From Spirulina sp. SIO3F2 (GTDB lineage Bacteria > Cyanobacteriota > Cyanobacteriia > Cyanobacteriales > Spirulinaceae), in contig JAAHHN010000056.1 in NCBI GenBank assembly GCA_010672165.1, positions 1 through 33,746 of the forward strand: a DNA stretch of 33,746 nt, given 5' to 3'. Position 1 is the stretch's first letter, and every line of letters begins with the position of its first letter. The notes under the pieces are model-generated. The model searched no databases and was not told where the DNA came from. It worked only from the letters and a program-made list of their open reading frames with translations. Made by a program: the position numbers and the translations under genes. Of this stretch, positions 15,032-22,601 are shown one piece after another.

Positions 15032-16391
15032 AAGCCCCCCACTTCTCCCGGAATAACTTCGTACCCCGAATCAAGGGATGGACATCATACCAGGTCACGA
15101 TCTCGGCATCCTCATCAAAAAAGCGATATTCCAAAATACAGCGCCGCGCCAACAAACTGTGATACTTGCCGTCCACATCATTCAGCTTGCGCTTCGTTTT
15201 GTGAACCTCCAGTAATAGCGGCCATTCATTCTCACTGAGCGCGGCTAAATAGGCCGGTCGAAACTTGGCGATCGCTCGCTTCACCTGCTTGGCGGTAATC
15301 GGTAACTGGGGGGTCAAATTCACCGCATCGCGGGCCATATGCATCAAATCTCGTAAATGCCCACCGCAGCTAAAACAGAGCAAATTTAACACCGCATCCG
15401 ACTCAAACACCTCTGGTACTAGCGGACGATCGCAGACTTGCTCCACCCGCCGCGCGATCGCCACCCGCAACTGCTCCATGCCCTCCTCAACCGGGTCGCC
15501 ACTCTCCCGCTCCTGCATCATCACCATCGGCAAAATCTGGGGCTTGCCATAGATATCCTGCAAATCACTGGCAGATTTCGAATACAGCAGCGCGATCGGC
15601 ACTGTGTAGACCACATGACAGTCCAAGGACTTCATCAGCTCCGAACGGTTGATAAAAATTTCTTCTAAATTTGTCGGCTTGCCCTCCGTTTGAATCAGGG
15701 CAATCCGGTCGAGGTTATCTGCAATCACCACCACCCGTTTGCCACTATCCTGTTTGGCGCTGCGGATAAATGCGTTGAGCGCTTCCACTAACGATTCTGT
15801 ATTCGCCTCCACCAGCTTGCGAATCTCCTCCCGTTTGGTCGGCTCCTTGCGCACTGTCGCTGTGATCTTGGCGAACATTGGGATGGCTGTGGTCAGGGTC
15901 AGCCCCTGTAGCTCCACTTCCGTTAGCGCCAGATCGCGCAACTGCTGCCAACGCTTGTGTAACCAGTCCTGTAAGGGTTTGTCATCCGCACGACCTGCTA
16001 ACTTGTCCAACAATTGCCGGGTACAGGAGAGCAGAATATCTTGGTACTGCGTATCCTGAAAACTCAAATCCCCTGCATCATCCGTTGCCGCTGCGAAATA
16101 TACCACCACACAGCCTTCATCTTCCAGGTGTTTAGCTAGCCGTCTCAGCTCTGTTGATTTACCGCTGCCCCGATGCCCGGAATACAGCCGATAGGTGTTG
16201 CTCTCATCGCTGAGAATATAACCCCCCAGCTCCGTCAAAATATCCTCATCTCCCCGCACCGCTTGAAAATCCACATAACGTGGATCGCCCGGTTTCAGTG
16301 GTGCGTCGGGTTTGAAGGAGTTGAATAAGGCTTTGAGCAGTTCGCGATCGGTCATCCTTAACGGTTCCAATTTGTTGACAGGAACATACAC
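15018..16391 (-). CDS. P-loop NTPase (AAA/STAND-like) partner of the TPR protein
   Basis: This 457-residue ATPase has a preamble PGDPRYVDFQAVRG (35-47), Walker A GHRGSGKST at 72-80, Walker B VVVIADNLDR at 220-229, a later SCGGHLRDLM segment (341-350) reminiscent of the sensor/lid region of ORC/STAND-type ATPases, and a C-terminal part with VTWYDVHPLI at 432-441. The middle (about 130-215) is helical and polar. No membrane segment or recognised effector domain is present. The annotated start is a GTG at 16391; an ATG at 16355 (residue 13, MTDRELLKAL) is an equally good start. The TPR gene begins within its last codons, so it heads a two-gene operon. By family type it may act as a nucleotide-dependent switch in signalling or conflict systems; that is inference. 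Specific function unknown. Confidence 0.85.
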   Translation of the reverse strand: MYVPVNKLEPLRMTDRELLKALFNSFKPDAPLKPGDPRYVDFQAVRGDEDILTELGGYILSDESNTYRLYSGHRGSGKSTELRRLAKHLEDEGCVVVYFAAATDDAGDLSFQDTQYQDILLSCTRQLLDKLAGRADDKPLQDWLHKRWQQLRDLALTEVELQGLTLTTAIPMFAKITATVRKEPTKREEIRKLVEANTESLVEALNAFIRSAKQDSGKRVVVIADNLDRIALIQTEGKPTNLEEIFINRSELMKSLDCHVVYTVPIALLYSKSASDLQDIYGKPQILPMVMMQERESGDPVEEGMEQLRVAIARRVEQVCDRPLVPEVFESDAVLNLLCFSCGGHLRDLMHMARDAVNLTPQLPITAKQVKRAIAKFRPAYLAALSENEWPLLLEVHKTKRKLNDVDGKYHSLLARRCILEYRFFDEDAEIVTWYDVHPLIRGTKLFREKWGAYESE

Positions 16392-16957
16392 CCAGAGGTT
16401 GTAGCCTTATTCTAGATCTTCCAATTGAGCGCGATCGCCTGACTTCTGGTTTCCTGCTCAACCCAGACACCGAGTGAGGTTTATCAGTATCGCTGAAGGC
16501 ATTGCGCGACACAGACAGCAAGCAACTATCACCAAGGCGATCATTACAGGCGCGATCGGCTTGTAACTCTCAAGAAGAGTTGGAAAATGTATCACGTGTT
16601 TTACTTCACCAACCACGCACCGTGGATAGTTGATGGAGGGAGTTGGGGCGGGATAGCATTGATAGTAATGGTTTTAATATTCTGCTTCGGGATAATCATA
16701 AACTGGTTACCCATTTCCAGCAGAATATATTCTTCATGTAGACTTTTTTAGAGGCGAGTTGTCATCGTTGCTGCTTCAGCTTTATCAGAGTCTCCCTCCC
16801 ACTCAAAGATTTGGTCAGTGCCATCAATAATACTGAATGGTCATTTTGATTGTCTGACTCATGCCCCTGTCCTTGACGAAACGTTTAGGGGAGACATTAC
16901 TATTTTTACTCTTGTCCAGTTATAGGCTATCCAATAGATTTAATGATTCTGTTGAGA
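16392..16957. other. 566-bp gap between NTPase operon and the small unknown gene
   Basis: This stretch probably contains the promoter of the NTPase/TPR operon, and has HIP1-type sites near 16430 and 16550. Only one small + strand frame (16587-16751) deserves mention. No RNA gene or clear repeat was recognised. Confidence 0.5.
16587..16751 (+). CDS. Possible 54-residue membrane peptide
   Basis: A short frame encodes one convincing hydrophobic helix (WGGIALIVMVLIFCFGIIINW) with a polar N-terminus starting MYHVFYFTN. A GA-rich stretch (aagaagag, 16572-16579) lies about 7 nt before the ATG. Against it, the codon use is odd for this genome, with several ATA codons, and no homologue is recognised. 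It may be chance. Confidence 0.22.
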   Translation: MYHVFYFTNHAPWIVDGGSWGGIALIVMVLIFCFGIIINWLPISSRIYSSCRLF

Positions 16958-17344
16958 TCAATTCCTCTGCTGTAGATTAGCCTCCTCAACGCAGTCACAA
17001 ATGGAATCCACGATCGCCATCTGGATCGCCACCAATATTTCTTCCACATTGCCTGTGACGGTGGGCACGACTCCGCGATCGCCGACCAAGTCCAACAATT
17101 TGAGAACCCGTGACGCATTGATCGAGAGCGGTTTAACCGGATAGTTCTGCAAAAATTCCAATGGCGTAATTTTGCCATCATCCAGAATTAACAACATAAT
17201 TGCACTCCGCACCCCTTGCACATTACCCGCACAAGAACGGGTGCAAACTACTTGATTAATCTGTACTAAAGCGTATTCTCCTGGCAATGTCTGCAAAAAA
17301 TCATAAAGCGCTAGCGGCTCTTCGATTTCAATTTCATTGGTCAA
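16958..17344 (-). CDS. Hypothetical protein in the same frame as the upstream surface-protein gene
   Basis: The 128-residue protein is not recognised. It contains VVCTRSCAGNVQG (a C-x3-C pair), hydrophobic stretches (RSAIMLLILDDG), and a C-terminal cysteine pair (SICDCVEEANLQQ). The only standard start is a TTG at 17344, with no good ribosome-binding site. Coding character extends upstream (SIAGINSEDLREAL) without interruption to the TAG that ends the beta-helix gene, and both frames are the same (the spacing is 23 codons). The true start may be a rare codon (ATT or ATC) or the ORF may once have been joined to the upstream gene. It is probably cotranscribed with that gene. Confidence 0.55.
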   Translation of the reverse strand: MTNEIEIEEPLALYDFLQTLPGEYALVQINQVVCTRSCAGNVQGVRSAIMLLILDDGKITPLEFLQNYPVKPLSINASRVLKLLDLVGDRGVVPTVTGNVEEILVAIQMAIVDSICDCVEEANLQQRN

Positions 17345-17410
17345 CGCTTCGCGTAAATCTTCTGAATTAATCCCCGCAATACTAAAAGGGGAGTCAGCGA
17401 TCGCATCTGT

Positions 17411-19945
17411 CTAGTTACACGTCCCCGAACTAACCGATCCTTCCGTCGTCACAAACGTGCCCGTATTCCCCGAATTTGTGCCCTCAATTAAGTTAGGATT
17501 TGTGGTTCCCGAAAAATCAACATTATTCTCAACATATTGATAGCTACTGCCGTTGCCATCAGCATCATTCGCTGTATTATTTTCCCAGTTCACACAGAGC
17601 GTCCCATTACTGCCCACTAACGCCCCCACATTACCCACGTTGTAATTGGTCAACCCTTGGGTTGTTAAGTCGGCAATGCCAATCCCTGTACCGCTAAACG
17701 TATTCAGTCGAATTGTGGCATCCACACGAGAACTCCCCGCAAATCGACTCGCCACAGCAAGCGCTGCCAAAGCATCAGATAAACCACTCAAAGAAGTGAC
17801 AGTATTGGCATTAAACAAAAAGCTCGGGTTCACAGCAATACCCAGTTTGGCATCTTGGGTATTCGTAATGGTGTTGTTCTCGACCAGTAAGCTTAAACTC
17901 CCATTCCCAAGAGTGACAATGGCAATTCCAAAGCCACCACTACCCACATTAATTGTGGCAACGCCGGCAACCTCAGTTTTGGTTAGACCACTGGGGTTAC
18001 TCGAACTCAGAATCGTTGCCCCACTATTGCTAATCGTATTGCCACTCACCGTCATCGTGAGGGATTGATCGCTTTCATGGAGCAACAGAATGCCATCACC
18101 CCCCGTGCTATCAATTGAATTTCCTGTGATGGTGCTATTGATAATGGTTGAATCGTAGGCTTCTAACTCAATCCCAGAGTTGTCGGTATTCGTAATGGTG
18201 TTACCCGTAATCGAGGCGGTGATTTGAGCGTTCCCTCTCGCTTCTAAATCAATGCCTTCTGCCACTGGAAAGCTGGTACCACCAGCAACACCAATGGTAT
18301 CAATTTGATTATTCGAGATTGTGGCATTGATGATTGCTGATGTATTGGCATCCCCTCGAATGGCATCATCGCTGGCATTAGCAATGGTATTGCCACTAAT
18401 GGTCAGGTTGAGGGTTCCGGCAGTGTTCGCAAAATAAACCCCCCGAGCGGCGGTATTCGTGATCTGATTATTTTCGATCAGCGCTGTGCCCGTGACATTA
18501 GACAGCACAACCGCATCACCGCTGGTGGTTGTAATTGCAAACCCATCCAATTCACCACCACCATCACTAAAACTCACGGTGCTAGTAACAGGAATATGAA
18601 CCCCTGTGCCCGATCGCGGCAGCGTCACTGTCCCAGAAAGCGAACCCGTCGAGACGGCTAGGGTTTGGGTTGGGCCGCTAGAGAGCACTTTGGTCTTGGC
18701 GGGGATTGTGAAACCCGCTTGCGAAACTGTGGCATCCCCTTCGACATACACCACATCGTTCCCTGATGCACTGGTAGCTTGGGCAACACCGTTGGTAACG
18801 GTATCCAAGGGTGAACCTTCATCGCCGCTACCCGCGCTACTGCCATTATTCACATCCACATGGATAATGTTCCAGGCTGCACCGGTGTCGGGGTTAAGTG
18901 CTACCGTTTCCGCTTCAGTCGTAGTCGTGAATGTAGATTCCGTTTGCCGATTGATGGCAATATTCTTTTGGCGTTGAGTGGGTTTGCTCAACAGCGCCAC
19001 GATCGCTTCCTCCGCCGCCGATCGCGCTCCACCGCCCCAACTTGCACCAATGGAAAACGTGATATTCGTGCCAAAGACGCGATCGCTCTCCAGGGCAACC
19101 CCAGCATTAAAGTTTTCGATTTGAGCTAAGAGGCGCGATCGAAACCCCACAAACGTATCCGTATTTGGCCCGCCGTAGAGATATGACCCTACAAATCCCT
19201 GAAGCTGACCCCCTGGCCAACGCGTAAGCGTAACCCCACCTTCGAGGTCTAGTCCAGCTAACGAGTTATCAGAGGTCACATCTTGCCGTACGGTGCTCTG
19301 GGGTGTTACTAGAAGTTGATCCCCTGAAAACCTTGCATTGGTGAAACTTTGGCTCACTGTAGTGGATGTATCACTGACCGTGGTGCTGCGATCGCCCACC
19401 GGCAGATAGCCATTTAACCGGGCTTCCCAGCTCGGATGGAGCGCCTCTAGCCCCAAACCCAACTGATGCGCTGTAAATGAGCCCACATCCTGGACGTCAT
19501 AGCTGGCATAGCCTCCCAGGATAACGTCAGCGGCAAAGTTGCGATAGCCCACTGCCCAGTTCCCGCCCCAGCGACCACTGTGGGTATCAATCCGCGCTTG
19601 GGCTTCGGTATAAAACAGATCCCTAAAGCCATCCTGACCCAAGGGAATCCAACCATAAAACGTTCCAAAGGAACTCTCATAGCCTGCGCCTGGCCCAGTG
19701 GTGAATTGCACGCCAAAACGGGGATCAAGCCAAATACCAGGCTCGATGTTTTCAATGACCTGAGCTTGAGGGATGGGGAATACAGGGGGAGCGACTTCAA
19801 CGGGTTGCGTAATTTTTTTGCCCTTGTGGAACGATTGCGCCACACTAGGGGCAGTGAACAACAGGGTTACGCCCCAGCCCAAACCGACTGCTACAGCTAA
19901 AGATGGTCTGAGTATCCAGCGTGTTGGGGCAGCAGGGAGCATCAT
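17411..19945 (-). CDS. Inverse autotransporter-type outer-membrane protein with right-handed beta-helix passenger
   Basis: The ATG at 19945 is chosen because it gives a normal signal peptide (hydrophobic LAVAVGLGWGVTLLFTA, then PSVAQS). The longer TTG start at 20026 would add 27 residues before it. After a proline-rich linker, residues about 70-315 form alternating beta-strands with aromatic ends (IWLDPRFGVQFTTG, FGTFYGWIPLG, RWGGNWAVGYRNF, HQLGLGLEALHPSWEARLNGYLPVG), which match the N-terminal barrel of intimin-like inverse autotransporters. The remaining ~500 residues are a repetitive passenger rich in G-N-x-I-x-N/D motifs (ASITGNTITNTDNSGIELEA), typical of a parallel beta-helix as in pectate-lyase-like proteins. 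It ends with two cysteines (LCVNW and GTCN). It is probably surface exposed; the binding target or enzyme activity is unknown. No catalytic residues are evident. Confidence 0.85.
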   Translation of the reverse strand: MMLPAAPTRWILRPSLAVAVGLGWGVTLLFTAPSVAQSFHKGKKITQPVEVAPPVFPIPQAQVIENIEPGIWLDPRFGVQFTTGPGAGYESSFGTFYGWIPLGQDGFRDLFYTEAQARIDTHSGRWGGNWAVGYRNFAADVILGGYASYDVQDVGSFTAHQLGLGLEALHPSWEARLNGYLPVGDRSTTVSDTSTTVSQSFTNARFSGDQLLVTPQSTVRQDVTSDNSLAGLDLEGGVTLTRWPGGQLQGFVGSYLYGGPNTDTFVGFRSRLLAQIENFNAGVALESDRVFGTNITFSIGASWGGGARSAAEEAIVALLSKPTQRQKNIAINRQTESTFTTTTEAETVALNPDTGAAWNIIHVDVNNGSSAGSGDEGSPLDTVTNGVAQATSASGNDVVYVEGDATVSQAGFTIPAKTKVLSSGPTQTLAVSTGSLSGTVTLPRSGTGVHIPVTSTVSFSDGGGELDGFAITTTSGDAVVLSNVTGTALIENNQITNTAARGVYFANTAGTLNLTISGNTIANASDDAIRGDANTSAIINATISNNQIDTIGVAGGTSFPVAEGIDLEARGNAQITASITGNTITNTDNSGIELEAYDSTIINSTITGNSIDSTGGDGILLLHESDQSLTMTVSGNTISNSGATILSSSNPSGLTKTEVAGVATINVGSGGFGIAIVTLGNGSLSLLVENNTITNTQDAKLGIAVNPSFLFNANTVTSLSGLSDALAALAVASRFAGSSRVDATIRLNTFSGTGIGIADLTTQGLTNYNVGNVGALVGSNGTLCVNWENNTANDADGNGSSYQYVENNVDFSGTTNPNLIEGTNSGNTGTFVTTEGSVSSGTCN

Positions 19946-20064
19946 CGGTTTTGGGGTAAGGTTAGTTCTTGCACGGGTTGTTAGAGACGAATGAGACCGA
20001 CTCAACAAAAACCGGACTCTCTCCAAGCTAGTGAATTCTCTACCAGTTTGCCAACAACACGTTA

Positions 20065-20235
20065 ATGAACACTGAAGCAGGATTACTGGTGCATGTGGTG
20101 TGGGGATTGGGTGGGGGGTTGAGCGGGCTACTGATTTATCTCTTGCTGACCCTGCGATTATCCAGCAGTTCCCCGCTAGACGCCTCAGAAGAGAGTCAAA
20201 ATGACGAAGACGAGGACGTGTCTCGCCTACAATAG
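20065..20235 (+). CDS. Putative 56-residue single-pass membrane protein
   Basis: The small frame begins at an ATG and encodes an N-terminal hydrophobic helix (LLVHVVWGLGGGLSGLLIYLLLTL) followed by a short serine-rich, acidic cytoplasmic-like tail (EESQNDEDED). It lies between the divergent surface-protein gene and the DUF3370 gene, ending 38 bp before the latter on the same strand. No ribosome-binding site is evident and no family is recognised, but the membrane-plus-acidic-tail layout looks like a real small protein. Confidence 0.4.
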   Translation: MNTEAGLLVHVVWGLGGGLSGLLIYLLLTLRLSSSSPLDASEESQNDEDEDVSRLQ

Positions 20236-20273
20236 CCTATTGACGTTGATTTGGACATTGACGATAAACCTGC

Positions 20274-21719
20274 ATGTTTCCCTTTTTTACCGTGGCGTTG
20301 CCTGCCCAGACTGTAATGGTTGCCCAAGCAGTGGAGGAATCTACATCTCCAGCAACAGAGGAATCCACGCCTCCAGCAGTACAAGAATTCGCACCCCCAG
20401 CGGCAGAAAAACCTGTACCTCGGGAGATTTTCCGTCCCCAAGAGGTGCGGCCCCTGCCTGAGCAGTTGGATGACGTGCCGGTTTTTAATAGCAACAGTCC
20501 AGAATTGGTCATTGAACCGGGGATCTTGCTCTCAACCTTCCCAACAGCAGGTATGGCAACACCAGAAGCGCATCTGGACTTCACGTTCAACGGTCGCTTT
20601 GATATTTTTGCCCATCATATTGCTAAGGCTGAAACCCCAGAAACAATTCAAACCGTTTACCTTGGAATTTTGGCCCACAACCCCAGCGATCGCACCGTGA
20701 TGGTGGATTTTCTGGAAGGGGCAACGTATCTGAGTCAGCCTGATGCCCCCTTTGTGGAGTTACCCACTCATGTGCCCAATCCCTATCGGTTGGTTTATGC
20801 AGGGCCAGGTAGCCGCGTCACCGATGAAGTCCTACGGGATCATCTCCAAGCACGACTCCCCCTGCGCAAACTTATTCGGCCAGGCCAGTCGGAGATCCTC
20901 TTAAATGTGCCGATTTTGTTCCAAGGGTCACCCTCTACGGTGAATGGGCGATCGACTTATATTCGCTTGGAGAGTAATGGGGATTTACACTTGGCAAGCT
21001 TGGCCATGTTTGCGCCAACCAATGAACAAGGCTTTTATAAACCGCCCACCCTAGAAGAATGGGAAACCCTGCTCCAAACCGGGGGGTTGGCTGGCCCCCG
21101 TGATATTGCGGCTTCACCGCCGGATACCATAGGTTCCCCGTTTTATTACGGTCGGGTCAGTGGGGTCTCCCAAGGCTCACAATGGGAAGCCACCTTGACT
21201 GATCCCGGACAAGAGGTGCTGAATATCCCTCCCGTGCGTCGCCCCGTCTCCTATGGCTTAAGTCTGCTCGATCGCGGCACGTTGGGCACGGGGCAAATTC
21301 AGAGTGCGCCGATGGTGCGCCGCTATCCGGATACGGCCTATCGCGCCCACGGCAACTACGGCATCGAATATCGTCTGACCTTACCGCTGGTGAATAACAC
21401 TCGCTTCTCCCGCACGGTAACGGTGGCAATGGAAACCCCGATTAAGGACGATCGCGCTGCTACGGCTGGAGGTCTACGGTTCTTTGAACCCACGCCCGAT
21501 CGCGTCTTTTTCCGGGGCACGGTCGAAGTAGACTACACCGACGATCGCGGCGCATCCCAAACCGACTATTACCATTTGGTGCAATATCGGGGTCAGCAGG
21601 GAGACCCCCTAGTTACCCTCAACCTGCGGCCAGGCGAAAAGCGCACAGTGCGAGTGAATTTCCTCTATCCCCCTGATTCCACCCCGCCGCAGGTCATCAC
21701 AGTGCAGACGATTCGTTAA
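20274..21719 (+). CDS. DUF3370 family protein
   Basis: This 481-residue protein matches the cyanobacterial DUF3370 family. The block IFRPQEVRPLPEQLDDVPVFNSNSPELVIEPGILLSTFP, then HLDFTFNGRFDIFAHHIAKA, is the diagnostic N-terminal part. The N-terminus (MFPFFTVALPAQTVMVAQA) is short and weakly hydrophobic, so it may be a minimal signal peptide; an in-frame TAA just upstream excludes a longer start. A low-complexity E/P/A tract (residues 20-50) follows. The rest is beta-rich with repeated hydrophilic loops. The family function is unknown; an envelope location is likely. It is transcribed away from the surface-protein gene and is followed by Uma2 after 38 bp. Confidence 0.88.
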   Translation: MFPFFTVALPAQTVMVAQAVEESTSPATEESTPPAVQEFAPPAAEKPVPREIFRPQEVRPLPEQLDDVPVFNSNSPELVIEPGILLSTFPTAGMATPEAHLDFTFNGRFDIFAHHIAKAETPETIQTVYLGILAHNPSDRTVMVDFLEGATYLSQPDAPFVELPTHVPNPYRLVYAGPGSRVTDEVLRDHLQARLPLRKLIRPGQSEILLNVPILFQGSPSTVNGRSTYIRLESNGDLHLASLAMFAPTNEQGFYKPPTLEEWETLLQTGGLAGPRDIAASPPDTIGSPFYYGRVSGVSQGSQWEATLTDPGQEVLNIPPVRRPVSYGLSLLDRGTLGTGQIQSAPMVRRYPDTAYRAHGNYGIEYRLTLPLVNNTRFSRTVTVAMETPIKDDRAATAGGLRFFEPTPDRVFFRGTVEVDYTDDRGASQTDYYHLVQYRGQQGDPLVTLNLRPGEKRTVRVNFLYPPDSTPPQVITVQTIR

Positions 21720-21757
21720 GATCTCACTATCTCTATGTTTGCGGTTTCCCGTTCCCC

Positions 21758-22363
21758 ATGATTGCCACAGCCCCCCGCCCCTCCCTATCTTTTCCTCCCG
21801 AAATCTTGTGGCGGTTGACAGTCACGCAATATCACCAAATGATCGCGGCGGGTATCTTCACCGATGATGATCGCGTGGAACTGTTGGATGGTGTGCTGAC
21901 CTTAAAAATGCCCAAAAAACCCGCTCACCGTATTGCTACCAAGCTCCTGCGCAAAGCTCTGGAGGCTTTGATGCCAGAAGGCTGGTATGTGGATACCCAA
22001 GAACCCATTACCCTAGACACCAGTGAACCAGAACCTGATGTGGTGGTGGTGCGGGGCGATACCCGAGACTACCGCGATCGCCATCCGGGGCCAAGAGAGC
22101 TGGGGTTAGTGGTGGAAGTGGCTGATGCAACCCTAGAACGCGATCGCACCCTGAAACAACGGTTGTATGCCCAATCGGGTATTGCCTGCTATTGGGTGGT
22201 TAACCTGCCAGAGCGACAACTGGAAGTCTACACACAGCCCAAACGTGGTGAATTCGACACAGGCTATCAACAGGTTACGATCTTGACCGCTGAAGACAGC
22301 ATACAATGCACGATTGAAGGGACTGCATGGGGCAACATACCGATTCAAGACATCTTGCCCTAG
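21758..22363 (+). CDS. Uma2 family putative endonuclease
   Basis: This 201-residue member of the large cyanobacterial Uma2 family (DUF820) has a PD-(D/E)XK restriction-like fold. E41 is in DDDRVELLDGVL, D94 in EPEPDVVVVRG, E120 in LGLVVEVADATLERDR and K133 in LKQRLYAQSGIACYWVVNL, in the usual spacing. The length is typical. Family members are often numerous in a genome and are proposed nucleases or mobile-DNA-related proteins, without proven function. The stop codon TAG lies within the left end of a repeat (CTAGTAC...), so the extreme C-terminus may have been set by that element's insertion. Confidence 0.92.
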   Translation: MIATAPRPSLSFPPEILWRLTVTQYHQMIAAGIFTDDDRVELLDGVLTLKMPKKPAHRIATKLLRKALEALMPEGWYVDTQEPITLDTSEPEPDVVVVRGDTRDYRDRHPGPRELGLVVEVADATLERDRTLKQRLYAQSGIACYWVVNLPERQLEVYTQPKRGEFDTGYQQVTILTAEDSIQCTIEGTAWGNIPIQDILP

Positions 22364-22471
22364 TACTCGACAGCGGAAGTAAGCCACCTATTCAAAATCC
22401 ACCCGATATCTGTCATACAGACACTTTGAACTTTGAACTCTGCACTTTGAACTTCCGCCCTGCGGTACTAG
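22360..22471. repeat. MITE-like 112-bp element after the Uma2 gene
   Basis: The ends form an imperfect 20-bp inverted repeat (15 of 20 matching): CTAGTACTCGACAGCGGAAG at 22360-22379 against the complement of 22452-22471. The inside carries tandem copies of TTTGAACT-like units (about 22425-22453). The left end supplies the Uma2 stop codon. The same TTTGAACT-type motif recurs at 25261-25297. It has no coding capacity and may be a mobilisable repeat. Confidence 0.65.
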
Positions 22472-22476
22472 GGGCT

Positions 22477-22590
22477 GTCGTCAGTTAGACTTCAAACTCT
22501 TGCCGTGACGGACTTACAGCCCCTTTCCTGCTTTTTGGGTTCGGGCGCTCTATCCCTTGACCCATAAGGTTTCTGGTGTTAACTGACGAC
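22477..22590. repeat. 114-bp segment bounded by an 11-bp perfect inverted repeat
   Basis: GTCGTCAGTTA at 22477-22487 and its exact complement at 22580-22590 bound a 114-bp segment. It also contains ggggctgt (22471-22478) pairing with acagcccc (22516-22523). It abuts the previous element and may be the remnant of an insertion sequence end or a second MITE-like unit; target-site duplication is unclear. It lies directly downstream of the chemoreceptor gene (- strand) and could also act as a terminator. Confidence 0.5.
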
Positions 22591-22601
22591 GCGCTCTCAT
22601 T

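Noticed and set aside
14668-15033. 121-codon + strand frame, proline rich, opposite the TPR gene
   Set aside because: It is the antisense of clear beta/alpha coding sequence with strong family features; composition is low-complexity and no start context is seen.
17646-18068. 140-codon + strand frame opposite the beta-helix gene
   Set aside because: It mirrors the repetitive passenger-coding sequence; the - strand has a signal peptide and coherent repeats.
22425-22453. Tandem TTTGAACT units as a possible CRISPR array
   Set aside because: The units are about 8 bp with no spacers of constant length and no cas genes nearby.
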